A stretch of 64,000 bases of DNA from Branchiibius cervicis (GCF_042661605.1 NZ_JBHSWJ010000002.1:3410001-3474000), one strand, 5' to 3'. Positions 37,298 to 46,470 are shown, counted from the first letter of the stretch. Numbers and translations: made by a program. The notes: a model not told the origin generated them from the letters alone.

Positions 37298-37801
37298 CGA
37301 CTGGCTCTCACTGTCGGTGATCGTGCCGTCGCCGATGAGTCGCATCACTGCGGCCCACGGCACCCGGAGCACGGCGCTGATGCCTTCGGTGAGCTGGTGG
37401 TCGGAAAGCTCCTCCGGCGGACTCGTCAGATCGGTGGCGAGAAAGACCGTCGTCCAGGCGCGGCAGACCCCGTTCAGGCTGTTGAACTCCCCGATCGGCT
37501 GCCACGTCCGAGCAACGACGCCCGTCTCCTCCAGCAGTTCACGTTGCGCGGCGACCAGCGCATCCTGCCCGTCGGTGCCACCCGCGACCACCTCGAGCGA
37601 GCGCCCCACCGTGTAGCGATCCATCTCGACCAGCAGGACATCGTCATCGTCCGTGATCGCGACGACGGACACCGCCGGATGCTGCAACTCCACGACGCCG
37701 TAGAGCCCCGGTGATCCGTCAGGACGCGTTACGTGGTCTTCGGTGACGCGAATCCAGTGGTTCTCATACGCAACCCGCGTGTCGACCCGCTGCCAGCTCA
37801 C
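37256..37801 (-). CDS. Nudix hydrolase, ADP-ribose pyrophosphatase-like
   Basis: 181 residues. The Nudix box is GTDGQDALVAAQRELLEETG (near residues 74-93); the first acidic position is Asp rather than Glu. The preceding beta strands (VVELQHPAVSVVAI ... LLVEMDRYTVGRSLEVVAGG) match NudF-type ADP-sugar hydrolases. The GTG start overlaps the stop of the enoyl-CoA hydratase gene (GTGA). Substrate assignment is tentative. Confidence 0.85.
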   Translation of the reverse strand: MSWQRVDTRVAYENHWIRVTEDHVTRPDGSPGLYGVVELQHPAVSVVAITDDDDVLLVEMDRYTVGRSLEVVAGGTDGQDALVAAQRELLEETGVVARTWQPIGEFNSLNGVCRAWTTVFLATDLTSPPEELSDHQLTEGISAVLRVPWAAVMRLIGDGTITDSESQSSLMLAAVALRRVG

Positions 37802-38616
37802 CGACGGGCGCGATCGGCGTACGTCGGGGTTTGGCGGTTGAGCCCGGCCGTGCGCGCGGCCCTGTGGTTACGCCCGAGCAGCAGCGGCAGTTGCTCGCGG
37901 CGCTCCGCGGCGAAGATTCGCCGGGCGGACGCGCCACCGGCCCGGTCGAAGAGCCGTTTGGCGGCGGCGAGGGCGTCCGGCGAGCGCTCGGTGAGCTGGT
38001 GCGCCAGAGCCAGGGCATCGTCGTACGGCGAGAGGCTGAGTTGGCCGGCCAGCCCGAGTTCGTGCGCCCGGGCGCCCGTGATCACCTCGGCGGTCATCGT
38101 CAGACGCTTGGCGGTCTCTACTCCCACCAGCTCGGACAGGGTCCGCACCCCGGTCATGTCCGGCACGAGACCCCATTTGCCCTCCAGCACAGACCATTTC
38201 GCCTCGGGATGGGTGATCCGGAAATCGGCCGCCAGAGCGATCTGGATACCGCCGCCGTAGCAGTGGCCCTCCACGGCCGCGATCACCGGCACCGGCAACC
38301 GGCGCCACGCCCAACACGCCTCCTGGAAGCGGTTGGTGCCGCGGATGGGGTTGGGCACGAACCCCAGGAACAGCTTCTTGGGGTCCTTGGCCACGGAGGC
38401 GAAGTCGAGGCCGGCGCAGAACGAGTCACCGGCCCCGGCCAGCACCACGGCGCGGACCGATCGGTCGGCGCGGATCCGGTGGGCCACCTGCACCAGTTGG
38501 GCGAGCAGCGGGAAGGTCAGCGCGTTCAGTTTCTCGGGACGATTCAGATGCACCCGCGCGATCTGGTCGGCGATGTCGCAGGTGACGAGTTCCTCGGCCG
38601 GGCGATCAGCAGACAT
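37798..38616 (-). CDS. Enoyl-CoA hydratase/isomerase
   Basis: 272 residues, crotonase fold. The oxyanion-hole segments are AGAGDSFCAGLDFASV and GHCYGGGIQIALAADFRI, and the downstream acidic position lies in GLVPDMTGVRTL. This Asp pattern, rather than two Glu residues, occurs in the dienoyl-CoA isomerase and EchA-type subgroups. It acts in fatty-acid or aromatic CoA metabolism. It lies between LtrA (gap 9 bases) and the Nudix gene (overlap), probably in one operon. Confidence 0.88.
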   Translation of the reverse strand: MSADRPAEELVTCDIADQIARVHLNRPEKLNALTFPLLAQLVQVAHRIRADRSVRAVVLAGAGDSFCAGLDFASVAKDPKKLFLGFVPNPIRGTNRFQEACWAWRRLPVPVIAAVEGHCYGGGIQIALAADFRITHPEAKWSVLEGKWGLVPDMTGVRTLSELVGVETAKRLTMTAEVITGARAHELGLAGQLSLSPYDDALALAHQLTERSPDALAAAKRLFDRAGGASARRIFAAERREQLPLLLGRNHRAARTAGLNRQTPTYADRARR

Positions 38617-38625
38617 GTGGAAAGG

Positions 38626-39882
38626 TTACGCGGCGAGACGATCCAACGCCTGCTGCTGGAAATCGTGCCCGCGCCACTCGTAGCCGACGACCTGGATGAA
38701 CGGCGCCAGCATCACGATCAGCAGGCACACCGGAACCGACACACCGGCCGCCGCCAACACCACGGCCAGCGCGAGCAGGACGAGGGCGATGCCGATCATC
38801 CAGGCGTAGAGCCACGACCACACCGGCAGCAGGAACAGGTGGATGACGTAGACCGACACGATGTAGATCGCGATGGGGACCGCGATGAACGCGACCACCT
38901 GTGTGGCGCTGAGCTCGGTGCGGTGCTCGACGTAGAGACCCGCCAGGTGCAGACCTGCGCCGACCGCGACGATCGAACCGAAGACCACGATGTGCCCGTA
39001 GCCGAAGAGCCAGGCGTACCGCGGCCGATGCTCCAGCACCGATCCGAACGGATTGATGAAGTAGATCCACCACAGCGCGAAGGTCAACCCGACGCCGGCG
39101 ATCACGACCGCGATGGCCGCCCAGGTCCAGTGCCCGCCGTGCTCGCCTCCCAGCACACCGTTGGAGGAGGCAATCGTGCCGACCAGCCCTTCGCCCAGGG
39201 CGATGATGGCGAACAACGAATACCGCTCGGCGATGTGGTGCGGATGCCAGGGCGTCGGACGCGTAGTGGCTTCGGCCCAGCCGGGCACGCACATCTCGAA
39301 GATCGTCAGCGCGGTGGTCAGGCACAGGGTCGGCACCAACGGCAGCTCGATGATCGCCACGACGATCCAGCCGATCTGCGCCAGACCGACCCCCTTGGCG
39401 TACCGCAGCGCCGTATCCCGGTATTCCGGCGACTCCTTGGCCACCCGCAGCCACTGCGAGATCATGGCCACCCGCATCACGACATAACCGGCGACGATGA
39501 CCCGGTTGTCGAGGTGGTGGCCCTCCTCGATCGACTCGAACATCGCCGGGATCCCGAGGGCCAGGATGACGACACCGACCATCTGCACCATGGTCATCGC
39601 GCGGTAGACCCAGTCGTCGGTGTCGAAGGCCGAAGCGAACCAGGTGAAGTTGATCCACGCCCAGGTGATCGCGAACGTCGCGAACCCGAAGCCGAGCAGC
39701 GCCGGCAGGATGTGTCCCTCGGCGGTGACCTCGGCCAGGTAGGTCGCAGCGACTCCCACCGCGATGACGAAGGTCAGGTCGAACAGCAACTCCAGCGGAC
39801 TGGAGACGCGCCCTTCCTCGTGCGGATCGCGACCGGTCATACGGCGCAGTCGATGCACCTGGGCCTGGGCGTGTTCGCTCAT
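38626..39882 (-). CDS. Low-temperature-requirement A (LtrA) family membrane protein
   Basis: 418 residues with about 12 membrane spans. Family motifs PLELLFDLTFVIAV, HIAERYSLFAIIALGEGLVG and WWIYFINPFG are clear. LtrA of Listeria was linked to growth at low temperature, but its biochemical role is unknown. ATG 39882 has GGAG eleven bases upstream; ATG 39897 (MEQVT) is possible. It is the first gene of a likely LtrA/enoyl-CoA hydratase/Nudix operon. Confidence 0.9.
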   Translation of the reverse strand: MSEHAQAQVHRLRRMTGRDPHEEGRVSSPLELLFDLTFVIAVGVAATYLAEVTAEGHILPALLGFGFATFAITWAWINFTWFASAFDTDDWVYRAMTMVQMVGVVILALGIPAMFESIEEGHHLDNRVIVAGYVVMRVAMISQWLRVAKESPEYRDTALRYAKGVGLAQIGWIVVAIIELPLVPTLCLTTALTIFEMCVPGWAEATTRPTPWHPHHIAERYSLFAIIALGEGLVGTIASSNGVLGGEHGGHWTWAAIAVVIAGVGLTFALWWIYFINPFGSVLEHRPRYAWLFGYGHIVVFGSIVAVGAGLHLAGLYVEHRTELSATQVVAFIAVPIAIYIVSVYVIHLFLLPVWSWLYAWMIGIALVLLALAVVLAAAGVSVPVCLLIVMLAPFIQVVGYEWRGHDFQQQALDRLAA

Positions 39883-39932
39883 GGTCACCTGCTCCATGTG
39901 TCGGGGCGGACGCGGGGAAGCATACTTGCCTC

Positions 39933-40403
39933 ATGACCGACACCGCCCGCGCCGAGCAGGACGCCACCGCTCGCGGCATCGACATCGAGGTCGTGACGCG
40001 ACCAGCCGCCAACTCGCTGGAGGAAGCCGCTGCGGTCCAGGGCATCACACCGGCGGATATCGTGAAAACCCTTGTCGTCAAACGACACGACGGGGATTTC
40101 CTGCTGGCGCTGATCCCCGGTGACCGGCAGATCGACTGGGCGAAACTGCGTAGCGTCGTCGGAGTCAACAAGCTTCGGCTCCCCGATGCCGACGATGCCC
40201 TCGCCGCAACGGGTTATGCGCGCGGCACGATCACGCCGTTCGGAGCGGACGGCGACTGGCCGGTGTACGCCGACGCCGCGATCGCCGGACGGCGGATCAG
40301 CATGGGTGCCGGCGCGGCGGGTCGCAGCCTGTGGGTGCAGGCCGATGACCTGATCCGCGGCTACGACGCCACCGTCGCCGACATCAGCAAGCTCGCCGGG
40401 TAG
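39933..40403 (+). CDS. YbaK/EbsC-type aminoacyl-tRNA deacylase
   Basis: 156 residues of the YbaK/ProX-like editing domain: ADIVKTLVVKR has the conserved Lys, followed by LIPGDRQIDWAKL, DDALAATGYARGTITPFG and AGAAGRSLWVQADDLI. Members hydrolyse mischarged tRNA such as Cys-tRNA(Pro). It stands alone, divergent from LtrA and convergent with the DEAD helicase, and its stop is one base from the helicase stop. Confidence 0.88.
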   Translation: MTDTARAEQDATARGIDIEVVTRPAANSLEEAAAVQGITPADIVKTLVVKRHDGDFLLALIPGDRQIDWAKLRSVVGVNKLRLPDADDALAATGYARGTITPFGADGDWPVYADAAIAGRRISMGAGAAGRSLWVQADDLIRGYDATVADISKLAG

Positions 40404-40404
40404 C

Positions 40405-41940
40405 TCAACGCCCCCGGCTCGGCCGGCGGGCCGAGAAGTCCGCAGCGCCGGAGCTGCGGCCGCCACTGGAGGTGCTGTACGCCGTCGTCGAGCGCGCACC
40501 GCCGGAGCGCCCACCCGACGTCCGGCCACCGCCAGAGCGACCGGAGCCGTTGCCCGATCCGGCGCCGGAGCCCGATCCGGTACGTCGCGAACCGCCAGAG
40601 CGCGAACGCCCACCGGAGCGGCCCGCATCCGCAGTGTTGCGGCCGCTGCCGCGAGCGCCAGATCGGTTGCCCCCACCGGCTGGGCGACTCGACCCCTCGG
40701 GTGCCGCAGCGGGACTGACCGAGGAGGGCGCGGCGTACGTCCGCTCCCCCGGGGCCAGCTCAGCCAGCAACGGGTGGTTGGGCGTGACGCGGGTGGTGGT
40801 CGGCTTGATGCCGGCCTGCCGGGTCAGGTCGCGCACATCGCGGACCTGGTCGTCGGTCATCAGGGTGATGACGGTCCCCTGGGCGCCCGCACGCGCCGTA
40901 CGTCCGGAACGGTGCAGGTAGGCCTTGTGCTCGACCGGCGGATCGGCGTGGATCACCAGCGCGACATCGTCGACGTGGATCCCGCGGGCGGCGATGTCCG
41001 TGGCGACCAGCGTCTGGGCGGCACCGGAGTGGAACGCATCCATCGACCGGGTACGAGCATTCTGGGACAGGTTGCCGTGCAACTCAACCGCCGGCACACC
41101 GGCTGAATTCAGCTGTCGGGCAATCTTTTTCGCACGGTGCTTTGTCCGGGTGAAGACCACGGTGCGGCCGGGGGCAGCCAGGAGGTCGGTCAGCACCGGC
41201 AGGTGGTCGGCCGCGGTCACATGCAGCACGTGGTGGCTCATGGTGGAGACCGGCGACTGCGCCGAATCGGCCTCGTGCGTCACGGGTTGGTGCAGGAAGG
41301 CCTTCACCAACTGGTTGACGCCGGAGTCGAGCGTCGCGGAGAAGAGCAACCGCTGCGAACGCTGCGGCGTCTTGGCCAGGATTCGCCGGACGCCGGGCAG
41401 GAACCCGAGATCGGCCATGTGGTCGGCCTCGTCCAGGACGGTGATCTCGACGGCGGACAGGTCGACGTGCCCCTGTCCCATCAGGTCTTCCAGCCGGCCG
41501 GGGCAGGCCAGGACGATGTCGACGCCCGCGCGTAACGCGGTGACCTGCGGGTTCTGACCCACGCCCCCGAAGACGGTGCGCGAGGTCAGCCCGTACTTCG
41601 CGGCCAGCGGGGCCAGCGACTCGTCGATCTGCGCAACCAGTTCACGCGTGGGGGCCAGGATCAGCGCTCGCGGGCGTTTCGGCGTACGCCGACCTGACCC
41701 GGCCGCCAACCGCGCCACGAGGGGCAGGAGGAAGGCGTAGGTCTTGCCGGAACCGGTCCGGCCGCGGCCCAGGACGTCGCGACCGGCCAGGGAGTCCGGC
41801 AGGGTCGCGGTCTGGATGGGGGTAGGGGTGGTGATGCCCGCGGAGGTGAGGACCTCGACCAACGGGGCCGGTACGCCGAGCGCACCGAAGGCGGGTGCTG
41901 CCGCCTGGGCAGCGGGACGTGCAGAAGTACTGAGTGACAA
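40405..41940 (-). CDS. DEAD-box RNA helicase with Gly/Ser/Arg-rich tail
   Basis: 511 residues. Q motif TTPTPIQTATL, motif I GRTGSGKTYAF, PTRELV, DEAD as VLDEADHMADLG, SAT, and HRSGRTARAG. The last 110 residues are rich in Gly, Ser and Arg, an RNA-binding tail often seen in cold-induced helicases. I prefer the TTG at 41940 because GGAG lies five bases upstream; an in-frame ATG at 42012 would add 24 residues without motif content. It is preceded by about 150 bases up to the dioxygenase stop, which may be a long leader. Confidence 0.9.
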   Translation of the reverse strand: MSLSTSARPAAQAAAPAFGALGVPAPLVEVLTSAGITTPTPIQTATLPDSLAGRDVLGRGRTGSGKTYAFLLPLVARLAAGSGRRTPKRPRALILAPTRELVAQIDESLAPLAAKYGLTSRTVFGGVGQNPQVTALRAGVDIVLACPGRLEDLMGQGHVDLSAVEITVLDEADHMADLGFLPGVRRILAKTPQRSQRLLFSATLDSGVNQLVKAFLHQPVTHEADSAQSPVSTMSHHVLHVTAADHLPVLTDLLAAPGRTVVFTRTKHRAKKIARQLNSAGVPAVELHGNLSQNARTRSMDAFHSGAAQTLVATDIAARGIHVDDVALVIHADPPVEHKAYLHRSGRTARAGAQGTVITLMTDDQVRDVRDLTRQAGIKPTTTRVTPNHPLLAELAPGERTYAAPSSVSPAAAPEGSSRPAGGGNRSGARGSGRNTADAGRSGGRSRSGGSRRTGSGSGAGSGNGSGRSGGGRTSGGRSGGARSTTAYSTSSGGRSSGAADFSARRPSRGR

Positions 41941-42087
41941 AGGTTCTCCGAAAGAACAAGTGATGCGGTCGGTTCTGCCCGGCGCGGTTCCTCGCGGGTG
42001 CGAGCGCGTCACAGTGGCATCGACGGGATGAATCGCAAAGGCACGTGCGCTGCAGAACGGGGCGCGCGGCCATGACCACCGTAGTGG

Positions 42088-42548
42088 TTAGGGGTTGACC
42101 GGCACCAATCGGTCGTCGACCAGCTCGTAGGGCGTCATCTCGGCCAGGCCCGGTGAGTAGGCGTGCACGGTCAGCGCAGGAGCGTCGCCGACGTTGGTCA
42201 TGTTGTGGATGTGGCCCGGGCCGAATGCCCGCTCATCGCCCTTATCGAGCAACAGGTCGGTGGCCGACCCCCGCGGCGGGATTCCTCGATCAACTCGCCG
42301 GTCACCACGACGTACGCACCGGCCGCCTGGCCGTGGTCGTGCCAGCCGGTGCTCGAGCCGACGGGCCACACCATCAACCAGACCTCGAGGTGCGCGGTCG
42401 AGTCCAGCGGGATCCGCTGGCGCTCGGTCACCGACAGGTCGACCTGGCCGGCGTGGCTGTCGTCGGAGGCGAACAGGCGCGCAATCCGGATCAGCTGGTC
42501 GGACGTGAAGTCGCGGATGCCGAGCGAGGAAACCGAGGGTGTGGACAT
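42088..42548 (-). CDS. Cysteine-dioxygenase-like cupin, copy 1 (frameshifted)
   Basis: The intended protein has about 153 residues. Cupin metal ligands lie in STGWHDHGQAAGAYVVVTGEL (H-x-H) and GHIHNMTNVGD. One base is missing in the C-run 42268-42272; restoring it joins EESRRGG to SATDLLLDKGDE. It begins MSTPSVSSLGIRDF at ATG 42548. The closest relation in the window is the gene at 53913 (same H-x-H block and VHAYSP ending). Thiol oxidation of cysteine or a related thiol is the family reaction. Confidence 0.8.
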
Positions 42549-42791
42549 TTCGTGGGGAGCCTTCGTGGGTTGGGGTTTCGGGCGGTGGGCCCGGGCTGTT
42601 CGGACGTGAGCGGATGTGCTCAAACGCGACAGCAATGCCACATCGCAGTGCGCTGGGTGAGGCGCATCGCGGTATAGGTGGCGGTCGAAGACATGCCCAT
42701 AGTTCACCATGCCATCCACGCATAGACCAAAGATGATTTCGCTAGGCGGACACTGTGGCGGGGCAGTGAGGGGTCGGCGGTGGCGTGCAAT

Positions 42792-42868
42792 CCCGCAACA
42801 CACGGACACTCGACCCACTCCCGCCAGCCCACATCGCCGCACGCCCGCAACACACGGACACTCGACCC
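42792..42868. repeat. 25-base perfect direct repeats in a 400-base intergenic region
   Basis: CCCGCAACACACGGACACTC plus GACCC occurs at 42792-42816 and 42844-42868. The region 42549-42949 separates the cupin gene (-) from thioredoxin (+) and contains no convincing ORF. The repeats could be tandem regulator sites for thioredoxin. The rest of the gap holds the thioredoxin leader, with AAGGAG at 42937-42942. Confidence 0.7.
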
Positions 42869-42949
42869 GGTGGGGCAAGGGAATCTTTGCGACCGGAGCA
42901 CGTTGAACAAGAGCGAGACGTTTTACGCGCAGATACAAGGAGTATGTCC

Positions 42950-43345
42950 ATGGCCACGACCACACTGACCGAAGAGAACTTCGCGTCCACCATCAACGAC
43001 AACGACATCGTGCTGGTCGACTTCTGGGCGACCTGGTGCGGTCCGTGCCGTCAGTTCGGGCCGGTGTTCGAGGCCGCCTCGGCGCAGCACTCCGACATCG
43101 TCTTCGGCAAGGTCGACACCGATGCGCAGCAGAACCTCGCGGGTGCGTTGAACATCTCCTCGATCCCGACCGTGATGGCCTTCCGCGAGGGCGTCCTGGT
43201 CTACGCCGACGCGGGCGCGTTGCCGCAGCGCGCGCTGGCCGACGTCATCGAGCAGGTCCGCAACCTGCCGATGGAGAAGATCCACGCCGAGATCGCCGAG
43301 CAGCAGGCAGCGCAACAGAACGAGAGCGACTCCCCCGAGGCCTGA
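42950..43345 (+). CDS. trxA: Thioredoxin
   Basis: 131 residues. Redox motif WATWCGPCRQFGP near residue 26 and cis-Pro in SSIPTVMAF. The C-terminus is extended by about 20 Gln/Glu-rich residues. ATG 42950 is chosen because GGAG ends seven bases upstream; ATG 42944 is too close. It reduces disulphides in the cytoplasm. The gene is followed by the palindromic element at 43366. Confidence 0.93.
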   Translation: MATTTLTEENFASTINDNDIVLVDFWATWCGPCRQFGPVFEAASAQHSDIVFGKVDTDAQQNLAGALNISSIPTVMAFREGVLVYADAGALPQRALADVIEQVRNLPMEKIHAEIAEQQAAQQNESDSPEA

Positions 43346-43365
43346 TCCTCAGCCGACCGCTTCAC

Positions 43366-43440
43366 GATTTTGGAGCGATCGAGGTTTTGCAGGTCGGGTG
43401 AGTCTCAGCCGCCCTGCAAATCCTCACAACCTCCAAAATC
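43366..43440. repeat. Nested palindromic intergenic repeat, copy 2
   Basis: Outer perfect 10-base-pair stem GATTTTGGAG/CTCCAAAATC (43366-43375 with 43431-43440). Inside it an imperfect stem pairs GAGGTTTTGCAGG with CCTGCAAATCCTC. The first 14 bases after GATTT (TGGAGCGATCGAGG) and the terminal CCTCCAAAATC are identical to copy 1 at 14841-14910. It follows trxA and overlaps the last two bases of the convergent hypothetical gene, so a terminator function for both is possible. Confidence 0.7.
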
Positions 43441-44095
43441 AGTGCCGGCCCAGCCGGGATAGCAACTCGTCTGTCAGCACCATCCTGACGTCCGGCGGCA
43501 CAGTGGGCGGCGGCTCGCCGAACCAGACGTCTTCCAGGAACGTCTCGACCCATCGGTCAACTCGGTCCGTATCCAGTTCCAACTGCCCCAGCACGACGTC
43601 ACGCTGCTGGCCTTCTGACAGGTCGGTGATGACCAGATCGGCGAACGTCTCCGCCAGCATCTCCCGCACCTCGACCTCGTCTGCCGACAGCGGATCAGTG
43701 GTGTCCGGTGCAATCTCTCGCTCAAGCCACCCGGCGACCGCCGGTGCCGCCAGAGTCTGACCCAGTTGGTCGTTGAGCACAATCCACGTAACCGACGTGT
43801 CAGCCCTGTAGACGTCATCCGCAGCGTCGATCAGATCCTGCCGCTCATTGCCTCCCGGAAGGTCCCGCGCGATAGCAGCAATCTCGCGGATGATGCCGAC
43901 CCGCACCCGATCACCGTGCACCGTCCCTCGCCGAATTCCCCCAAGGTCATCCTGGATCGACGCCAGCCGGATTGCGCGAGCAGCCGAAACGTCGTCCATT
44001 TGCGCGTCACATCCGGGGTAGTAGACATACGGCTCCAGTCGCTCGTACGCCGAGCGCGCTGCGTTCCGTAGTCGACGCCGTCGCACCCAGCCCAT
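43439..44095 (-). CDS. Hypothetical protein coupled to CoA-transferase
   Basis: 218 residues, acidic, no membrane spans. Begins MGWVRRRRLRNAARSAYERLEPY; rich in Asp and Glu, with long helices (DPLSADEVEVREMLAETFADLV). Its ATG overlaps the restored stop of the CoA-transferase gene (TGATG), which makes it a real, coupled gene. I do not recognise a domain. Confidence 0.65.
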   Translation of the reverse strand: MGWVRRRRLRNAARSAYERLEPYVYYPGCDAQMDDVSAARAIRLASIQDDLGGIRRGTVHGDRVRVGIIREIAAIARDLPGGNERQDLIDAADDVYRADTSVTWIVLNDQLGQTLAAPAVAGWLEREIAPDTTDPLSADEVEVREMLAETFADLVITDLSEGQQRDVVLGQLELDTDRVDRWVETFLEDVWFGEPPPTVPPDVRMVLTDELLSRLGRH

Positions 44096-45197
44096 CAGCT
44101 ATCCGCGAGGCGCGGGGCGCGGTGCGGTAGGTCACCGGCGTCTGCGACAGGTTGATCGGGTTGGCGACCACCGGCGCCCCCGCGCAGTCACGCACCGGCG
44201 ACAACCCCATCGCCCGCGCGTACTCGAACGCGTCGGCGACGTTGTTGATCGGTCCTGCGGCGATGCGCATCGCAGCCAGCGCGTCGCACCATTCCTGCGC
44301 AGTGCGTTGCACCAGAAGCGAATTCAGCACCTCGGTCAGTTCGCTGGCGTGAGCGGTCCGGTCGAAGTTGGTCAGGAAGCGCGGGTCGTCGGCGAGTTCC
44401 GGAGCACCGAGCACACCGGCGAGCGTGCGGAACTGCCCGTCGTTGCCGCATGCGATGACCAGCTTCTTGTCGGCGGCTTGATACACGTCGTACGGCGAGA
44501 GCGAAGGATGCGAATTACCCATCGCCACAGGCACATTGCCCGCCAGCAGGTAGCCGGAAGCCTGGTTCACCAAGGTCGCCAGCGCCGTACTCATCAGGTC
44601 GATGTCCACCCGCTGACCCTCGCCGGTCTGCGCCCGGTGATAGAGCGCGGCCACGATCCCCAGCGCCGCGTGCACCCCGGTCAGTACGTCGATCAGCGCC
44701 ACCCCCGCCTTCGTCGGCTGGTCGGGTGACGGCCCGGTGACGCTCATCAGCCCGCCGGTCGCCTGGATCAGCAGGTCGTATCCCGGGGCGGACGATTGCT
44801 GCCCGAATCCGCTGACACTGCAATAGATCACACCGGGGTTGACCTGGCGCAGGTCGTTGTATCCCAGCCCCAGCTTCTCCATCGTGCCGGGCAGGAAGTT
44901 CTGCACGACCACGTCCGCCCGCTGCGCCAGTGACCGCGCGGCAGCCAGGTCGTCTGCGTCTTTGAGGTCCAGCGCGCGCGAGGTCTTGTTGCGGTTGATC
45001 GCCTCGAAGTACGTCGATCGCCCGTCCGGCGTGTACGGCGGCCCCCACCCCCGCGTCTCGTCCCCGCTACCCGGCCGCTCGATCTTGATGACTTCCGCGC
45101 CGAGGTCGCCCAGCATCATGGTCGCGTACGGAGCCGCGAGCACCCGCCCGAAATCGGCCACGACGATCCCGTCCAGAGCGCCCGCTCGTTGACTCAT
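44095..45197 (-). CDS. CaiB/BaiF-type (class III) CoA-transferase (3' frameshift)
   Basis: About 366 residues. It has family motifs RVLAAPYATMMLGDLGAEVIKIE, RNKTSRALDLKD, YCSVSGFGQQSSAPGYDLLIQ (catalytic Asp near 166) and AGPINNVADAF. These enzymes move CoA between carboxylic acids or act as alpha-methylacyl-CoA racemases. The end is disrupted: a missing base in the G-run 44114-44117 extends the frame; restoring it gives TAPPRLADS and a stop overlapping the next ATG. The start ATG at 45197 is unambiguous. The acid substrate is unknown. Confidence 0.88.
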
Positions 45198-45286
45198 GGC
45201 CCCATTGTGTCGGACCGTTGCGACCACACCGGTCGCGGAGACCGGGAGCGGGATCCACCGGGTGAATCCCGCTCCCGGGTCGCCGG

Positions 45287-45736
45287 TCAGGCTGGCGCCG
45301 CCGTGCTGGAGACCAGCGGCCGCGCAGCTTCGTCTCGCCCTTGCACGACTTCGATCTGCCGCGGTTTGGCCTGTTCGTGCAACGGGATGGTCAGGCTGAG
45401 GACCCCGTTGTCGTAGCTGGCGGTGATCCGTTCGGTATCGACGTCGTCACCGAGGCTGATCTGACGGCGGTAGATGCCGGAGAAGCGTTCACTGGTCAGC
45501 CATTGGACGCCCTCCTCGGAAGGGGCGGTCCGCTGAGCCGTGATGGTCAGGACGCCGCGATCGACCTTGACGTCGATGCTGCCGGGATCCATACCCGGCA
45601 GGTCTGCGTGCAGCACGTAGCTGTTGTCGATCTTGTAAAGGTCGATCGGCATGAATTGCGGGGAACGGGCCGAACCAGTACGCGACCCGAGGAAGCGGGT
45701 CAGGGCGTCGAACTCGTTGAACGTGTCAGAGCGCAT
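45287..45736 (-). CDS. Hsp20/alpha-crystallin small heat-shock protein
   Basis: 149 residues with one alpha-crystallin domain (DLYKIDNSYVLHADLPGMDP ... GVLTITAQR ... RQISLGDDVDTERITASY ... GVLSLTIPLHE). An ATP-independent holdase that binds unfolding proteins. The I-x-I/V-like tail motif is weak. A CIRCE-like repeat lies 76-102 bases upstream, consistent with heat induction through HrcA. Single gene. Confidence 0.93.
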   Translation of the reverse strand: MRSDTFNEFDALTRFLGSRTGSARSPQFMPIDLYKIDNSYVLHADLPGMDPGSIDVKVDRGVLTITAQRTAPSEEGVQWLTSERFSGIYRRQISLGDDVDTERITASYDNGVLSLTIPLHEQAKPRQIEVVQGRDEAARPLVSSTAAPA

Positions 45737-45811
45737 CACAACCTCCATGTTCCGAGGCCGCCACACCGGGCCACCCGGGGGCGACCGTCTTGCTGTCCTT
45801 GCTCTTCCAAA

Positions 45812-45838
45812 TTAGCACTCTCATGCCGAGAGTGCCAG
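45812..45838 (-). promoter_or_regulatory. CIRCE-like HrcA operator upstream of hsp20
   Basis: TTAGCACTC, nine bases, then GAGTGCCAG. The consensus is TTAGCACTC-N9-GAGTGCTAA, so the left arm is perfect, the spacer exact and the right arm has two mismatches. It lies upstream of the hsp20 start. HrcA would repress at normal temperature; hrcA itself is not in the window. Confidence 0.75.
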
Positions 45839-45840
45839 CG

Positions 45841-46470
45841 TCAGTCGCGGCGCAGCACGCGAAGCGAGCCGTGCTTCGCGACCTCGACGAACCCTTCTGA
45901 CAGGGCCCGCTGCACCACGTGCCACGGCGCTTGCCCACCGTCGGCCGGGTCGGGGAAAACGTCGTGCACCAGCAGGGTCCCGCCCGGCACCACGAACGGC
46001 GCGAACGCCGCGTAGTCGTGCTGCGCGGTCTGCTCCGTGTGGTTGCCGTCCAGGAACAGCATTGTGACCGGCGAGGTCCACCACGCGGCGACATTCTCGG
46101 TGGAGGCCACGATCGCCGTACACACATCGGCTAGCGAATCCAGCACCGGCCGGAAGGTGGGCAACGTGTCCAGCCGTCCCGAGACCGGGTCGACCATGGA
46201 GGTGTCGTGCCACTCCCAGCCCGGCTGGTTCTCCTCCGACCCGTGATGGTGGTCGACAGTCACGAGGGATGCCCCCACCCGCCGAGCCGCGTCGCCCAGG
46301 ATCACGGTGGACTTGCCGCAGTAGGTGCCGATCTCCAACCAGGTGCCCGGCAACGATGCCAGCGCGTGAGCGTGCAGCGCCTCGCCTTCCGCCTCGGGCA
46401 TGAACCCCTTGGTGGCCGCAACGGCCGCTGCCACATCCAGCGGCAGCGGGGCGGGCAGCATCTCGGTCAA
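45841..46470 (-). CDS. Class I SAM-dependent methyltransferase (Methyltransf_24-like)
   Basis: 209 residues from TTG 46470, which overlaps the stop of the preceding gene (TTGA) and follows GGAGG. SAM site WLEIGTYCGKSTVILG near residue 45, acidic residue in LVTVDHHHGS, and MLFLDGNHTEQ as the metal/acidic motif. It ends SLRVLRRD. The family often methylates hydroxyls of sugars or natural products. Last gene of the four-gene GT4 operon. ATG 46461 is an alternative start. Confidence 0.85.
   Translation of the reverse strand: MTEMLPAPLPLDVAAAVAATKGFMPEAEGEALHAHALASLPGTWLEIGTYCGKSTVILGDAARRVGASLVTVDHHHGSEENQPGWEWHDTSMVDPVSGRLDTLPTFRPVLDSLADVCTAIVASTENVAAWWTSPVTMLFLDGNHTEQTAQHDYAAFAPFVVPGGTLLVHDVFPDPADGGQAPWHVVQRALSEGFVEVAKHGSLRVLRRD

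Noticed and set aside
42792..42868. CRISPR array or attachment site
   Set aside because: Only two copies, no further spacer pattern, and no cas or integrase gene nearby.
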